Shown: piece after piece, positions 6,287 to 8,094 of the stretch | Layout: each line of letters starts with the position of its first letter | Numbering within the stretch: the first letter of the stretch is position 1 | Origin: an uncultured Holosporaceae bacterium | GTDB taxonomy: Bacteria > Pseudomonadota > Alphaproteobacteria > RUG11792 | Direction of reading: 5' to 3' | Length of the DNA stretch: 8,094 bases | NCBI GenBank assembly: GCA_947285985.1 | Contig: CAMYPB010000037.1 | Span: 1-8,094 of the forward strand | Program-made: the position numbers and the translations under genes | Notes under the pieces: model-generated | The model's database searches: none | The model's input: only the letters and a program-made list of their open reading frames with translations | What the model was told of the DNA's origin: nothing

Positions 6287-6739
6287 GTGTCATCAATCGA
6301 GAATATCACTAAGAACAATATACTAAAAATATTGGGGAAGGATATCGTCGATTCATGGGATGAATCCGGAATGTTCTATATAGAGATCAGACAGAATTCC
6401 CTCATTCGATCCCTCACAACTCTCTCGAATAATAATAGTCTCCTCTTCTCGATGCTTATCGATTGCTTCATGGTCGATCATACACGAAAAAATGGAAGAT
6501 TATCGATATACTATATCCTATATAGCAACGCCTTGAAGAATAGGATATGCGTTGTCTCGGATATTCAAGAAGACGAACATGCGCAGAGCATATCCATAAT
6601 CTTTCAAAATGCGATATGGTATGAGAGAGAGATATTCGATATGTTCGGAATCGTCTTCGATAGAAATCCCGATATGAGACGTATCCTCCTAAATTATGAC
6701 GATAACTCCCACCCACTAAGAAAAAAACGTAAATACTGA
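6287..6739 (+). CDS. nuoC: NADH-quinone oxidoreductase subunit C, C-terminally truncated
   Basis: NuoC is the 30-kDa peripheral-arm subunit of respiratory complex I. The 150-residue product shows the family signature in order: LIDCFMVDH (58-65 region), IWYEREIFDMFGI (110-122), PDMRRIL (128-134) and HPLRK (142-146). In other NuoC proteins HPLRK is followed by DFPLTG, a beta strand and an extension of about 50 residues. Here KKRKY and a stop follow HPLRK, so that segment is lost. The first 140 residues look well conserved, so the loss may be recent or tolerated. The start is a GTG at 6287, 11 nt after GGGGA, and the gene is probably coupled to sspB. No nuoB lies before it or nuoD after it in the window, unlike the usual nuo operon. 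Confidence 0.88.
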   Translation: MSSIENITKNNILKILGKDIVDSWDESGMFYIEIRQNSLIRSLTTLSNNNSLLFSMLIDCFMVDHTRKNGRLSIYYILYSNALKNRICVVSDIQEDEHAQSISIIFQNAIWYEREIFDMFGIVFDRNPDMRRILLNYDDNSHPLRKKRKY

Positions 6740-6757
6740 TTTTTTATAATTTTATTA

Positions 6758-6786
6758 TTGACTTTCTGAAATTCTTAGTGTATATT
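6758..6786 (+). promoter_or_regulatory. Promoter of the ankyrin-repeat gene
   Basis: TTGACT (6758-6763), a 17-nt spacer and TATATT (6781-6786) match the sigma70 boxes at five of six positions each. Transcription would start near 6793, giving a leader of about 35 nt with GGAG at 6816-6819 placed eight bases before the ATG. The gene therefore has its own promoter and does not depend on nuoC transcription. Confidence 0.7.
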
Positions 6787-6827
6787 CAATCTATAATTAA
6801 GTTTTACTTATTTTTGGAGTATCGCAA

Positions 6828-8051
6828 ATGAAAAAGAGTTTAGTTTTATTGAGCTTATTCGCAGGATTATTTCCAGGAAATGTGAATGCAAATGGTGATA
6901 TATTTCATTATGTGCGCGGGGGGTATCTTGGTGCAATACGTAGTTTCACAGGAGATATCAATGAGCGAAGGCAGATCAAAACGGATGAACGAATATTTAC
7001 TGCCAATAGAGATTGGGGCTATAATTGGAGCTATACACCGTTGATGCGTGCATGCAGAGGAATTGAGTTTCAAGAGTGTCGTGACATTTGTGGCATATCT
7101 GATAGTGATCCTTATGATGAAACACAAAAATATGTAGTATTAGAAAATGGAGCTGTGAAAGTTATAGATGCTCTCCTAGACAATGGCGCAAAACCAAATT
7201 TAGGGGATGATAGGGGAAGGAATCCTTTGTTCGTTGCAGTGGAAAGATTGCAGGGTTTTCAAGTTTTTGAACGCTTAGTAGAAGGCGGAGCAGATATAAA
7301 TGCGAAAGATTTTATGAAAAGAACCCCTTTGCATTATGCCACTCTCGTTCCATCGCGAATTATGCATGATTATGAAGGAGTACGTGATGTGCATTATGGT
7401 GTCCTTGCTTTATCGCGAATAAGCGGAATAAATGTCAATGCACAAGATGACCATGGGCGTACTCCTTTGCATTATGCAGTGATTGGTAGAGAAGAGACTG
7501 GTGGAGAAGTGACTGGTGGAGGGAAGTTATCCAGATATTTACCGCTTTGGACTACGGGAGCATATCCTTATCCTGGAGGTTTGTCACATGCAAGCCAAGA
7601 GGAGGGGGAAATTATGTATTCAGACTTATCGAATTATGAATTTGATATGAGACCAAGGGGTATCAGAGAGACTGCGGAAATTTGTGCAAAAACATTGCTA
7701 GAGTGTTGCAAGGTAGATCCAAACATACCTGATAAGAATGGAAATGCCCCTTTGCATATAGCATGCAGAGAAGGAGATTATAAGATGGTTGAAATATTGT
7801 TGAAGTATGGCAGTTTATTAGGTGTAGATGCGGACCATCGGATAGGAAGAACCCATATAAATATAGATTTGAAAGATAGAAATGGACGCACACCTTTGCA
7901 AATTGCACAGGACGCAAGAAAGAATGCGTCCAAAGAATGCAAAAAAAATTACGATAATATTATCGCTCGGTTGAAATCAGAAAAACACAAATCAGAAAAA
8001 CACAAAGAAACCTTCTGGGATAAATTTATCAGGTTTTTTAAACCAGAATAG
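6828..8051 (+). CDS. Exported ankyrin-repeat protein
   Basis: The 407-residue product starts with a clear Sec signal peptide (KK, then LVLLSLFAGLF, with likely cleavage after VNA at residue 21). Ankyrin helices follow, marked by YTPLMRA (69-75), RNPLFVAVE (131-139), RTPLHYA (165-171), RTPLHYA (211-217), NAPLHIACREGDYKMVEILLKYG (first residue 306) and RTPLQIA (354-360). Repeat loops such as NGAKPN, GGADINAKD and INVNAQDDHGRTP are typical. Residues about 219-300 interrupt the array with a Gly-rich and Tyr/Pro-rich insert lacking the motif. The tail is basic (SEKHK twice) and ends with a Trp/Phe-rich amphipathic stretch, FWDKFIRFF. Ankyrin proteins of host-associated bacteria often act on host proteins, but a Sec signal points first to the periplasm or outer surface. 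Function unknown. CpG is scarcer here than in neighbouring genes. Confidence 0.88.
   Translation: MKKSLVLLSLFAGLFPGNVNANGDIFHYVRGGYLGAIRSFTGDINERRQIKTDERIFTANRDWGYNWSYTPLMRACRGIEFQECRDICGISDSDPYDETQKYVVLENGAVKVIDALLDNGAKPNLGDDRGRNPLFVAVERLQGFQVFERLVEGGADINAKDFMKRTPLHYATLVPSRIMHDYEGVRDVHYGVLALSRISGINVNAQDDHGRTPLHYAVIGREETGGEVTGGGKLSRYLPLWTTGAYPYPGGLSHASQEEGEIMYSDLSNYEFDMRPRGIRETAEICAKTLLECCKVDPNIPDKNGNAPLHIACREGDYKMVEILLKYGSLLGVDADHRIGRTHINIDLKDRNGRTPLQIAQDARKNASKECKKNYDNIIARLKSEKHKSEKHKETFWDKFIRFFKPE
7974..8003 (+). repeat. Tandem 15-bp duplication in the ankyrin gene
   Basis: AAATCAGAAAAACAC occurs twice in immediate succession (7974-7988 and 7989-8003). The copies are identical and in frame, duplicating five residues (KSEKH) in the basic tail. 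Perfect identity suggests a recent slippage event or an actively varying copy number. Confidence 0.9.
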
Positions 8052-8094
8052 CGTATCTTAAGACGTATTTTCAATATAGATCAATAAAAAAAAA

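Noticed and set aside
6118..6318. Minus-strand frames over the sspB/nuoC junction (6118-6318) and inside nuoC (6468-6716)
   Set aside because: Both are antisense to conserved protein motifs (the SspB tail, and the NuoC WYERE and HPLRK blocks) and have no support of their own.
6740..6757. Terminator between nuoC and the ankyrin promoter
   Set aside because: The stretch is AT-rich with a T run (6740-6745), but no preceding GC-rich hairpin can be drawn.
8052..8094. Terminator or further gene after the ankyrin gene
   Set aside because: Only 43 bases remain, with no solid hairpin and no start of a recognisable frame. The final A run alone is not evidence.

Overview
The window reads as chromosome of an AT-rich, probably host-associated alphaproteobacterium, plausibly of the Holosporales/Rickettsiales kind. 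Three observations support this. There is a circularly permuted, two-piece tmRNA gene. The SspB is of the alphaproteobacterial type. A gene for an exported ankyrin-repeat protein sits at the right edge. The exact lineage cannot be fixed from this sequence.

Left half, minus strand (1-3011): a tight operon runs asd (aspartate-semialdehyde dehydrogenase), hemW (radical-SAM haem chaperone), surE (5'-nucleotidase), then the first 26 codons of a lipoprotein cut by the window edge. Spacings are 14 bp, about 5 bp and a 4-bp ATGA overlap. The promoter lies at 3051-3079 and shares its -35 box, on opposite strands, with a divergent promoter for the next unit.

Centre, plus strand (3158-5321): a 12-helix major facilitator superfamily (MFS) transporter overlaps by 8 bp a 306-residue protein that I read as a shrunken D-alanyl-D-alanine carboxypeptidase relative. 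It keeps an SxxK tetrad but lacks the SxN and KTG motifs, so it is probably a pseudoenzyme.

Right half, plus strand (5349-6739): the permuted ssrA gene (acceptor piece, 23-nt spacer, coding piece with a 23-codon tag) is followed directly by sspB, whose product delivers ssrA-tagged proteins to ClpXP. The tagging RNA and its adaptor are thus adjacent. Next comes an orphan nuoC that stops just after the HPLRK signature and lacks the usual C-terminal segment. No other nuo gene is in view.

Right edge (6758-8051): a strong sigma70-type promoter drives a 407-residue ankyrin-repeat protein with a Sec signal peptide. CpG is visibly scarcer in it than in the neighbouring genes, which suggests a different origin.

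The observations most worth following are the ssrA-sspB pair with its unusual tag, the degenerate carboxypeptidase, and the truncated nuoC beside the ankyrin gene. I did not find CRISPR arrays, insertion sequences or conventional tRNA/rRNA genes.
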